From: Massospora cicadina
Taxonomy: Eukaryota; Entomophthoromycota; Entomophthoromycetes; Entomophthorales; Entomophthoraceae
Direction of reading: 5' to 3'
Assembly (NCBI GenBank): GCA_022478985.1
Contig: JAKSZP010009627.1
Coordinates: 1-64,000 of the forward strand
DNA: 64,000 nucleotides
The translations under genes were made by a program, and so were the position numbers. Below, piece after piece: positions 63,888 to 64,000 of this stretch. The notes below the pieces were generated by a model. It had not been told where the DNA came from. It saw only the letters and a program-made list of their open reading frames with translations, and did not search any database. The number at the start of each line of letters is the position of its first letter. Within the stretch, counting starts at the first letter, position 1.

Positions 63888-64000
63888 AGTCAATTTTCCA
63901 CCACTGCCTCACCGCACTAATTTCCAAATTTATGTCCTCAGATCCACCACCTGCTGCCCCATTATGAGGCAGCAGTGCTCCACCCACTAGTGTTTACTTC
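63888..64000 (+). mobile_element. 5' end of an F-type LINE, running off the window
   Basis: attttccaccactgcctc, then atgtcctcagatccaccacc and ggcagcagtgctcc match the 5' leader and ORF1 start of the minus-strand F element (46300-46430), giving MSSDPPPAAP where that copy has MSADPPPAAP. Two copies starting at the same place suggest this is the true 5' end of the family. Confidence 0.6.

Noticed and set aside
1..64000. CRISPR arrays, bacterial operons, ribosome binding sites, rRNA genes
   Set aside because: No regularly spaced repeats with unique spacers, no polycistronic layout and no rRNA-like sequence; the repeat content is eukaryotic.

Overview
KIND OF SEQUENCE. Eukaryotic DNA from a large, repeat-choked nuclear genome. 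One cellular gene is intact: an intronless membrane UDP-glycosyltransferase at 42045-43733 (minus). Nearly everything else is retrotransposon in several states of decay. Chromodomain Ty3/gypsy elements (chromoviruses), Tf1-like self-priming layouts, L1/Tx1-like LINEs with a C-terminal CCHC knuckle and the form of the glycosyltransferase fit a fungus best. A big-genome early-diverging lineage such as Entomophthorales is my leading guess, but I cannot prove it from the sequence; an invertebrate or another protist is not excluded.

LAYOUT. 1-24740 is one nest: a minus-strand family-A element (A2; gag-protease 1-1901, 5' LTR 1902-2595 plus 24551-24740) whose LTR was entered by a chromovirus of family C (2596-24550). 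C was entered twice: in its integrase by element A1 (6589-12552, 5-bp target duplication gcaac) and in its 3' LTR by element B1 (13956-24016). B1 itself carries a solo LTR of family D (18443-19003). 24741-26819 is unassigned. 26820-40843 is element E2, entered in its RNase H by the minus-strand element E1 (30950-38901, exact duplication gcctt). E1 carries two further solo LTRs (D-type 32146-32832, C-type 37710-38589). A solo E LTR with a SINE-like insert (40913-41822) precedes the glycosyltransferase. 44095-53813 holds an unclassified repeat (G), a half-LINE (F), a near-full-length LINE (46853-52132, 19-bp duplication), a foldback and mirrored AT-rich minisatellites. 53814-54548 is the 3' end of a second LINE, cut by element B2 (54549-61067), which holds a family-A solo LTR (59095-59986) and is itself cut by a C-type LTR at 61068. 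The window ends in a decayed gypsy pol entered by another F element.

HOW THE PARTS WORK. Families A and C have, just inside the 5' LTR, 11 nt and 9 nt complementary to an LTR site about 30 bp past a TATA box, which is the layout of Tf1-type self-priming. Families B and E instead share an 18-nt tRNA-type primer site placed 3 nt after the LTR. Family-A LTRs also carry a reading frame for a small two-helix membrane protein that starts just after the predicted transcription start and stops in or just after the primer site. B1 has about 2 kb of extra, once-coding sequence between integrase and 3' LTR. No element looks autonomous now: catalytic Asp to Asn changes recur, in a pattern that fits loss of CpG by C-to-T change, while the glycosyltransferase keeps many CpGs.

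LIMITS. Boundaries were placed by eye from repeated sequence, TG/CA ends and target duplications. Percent identities are estimates, not computed.
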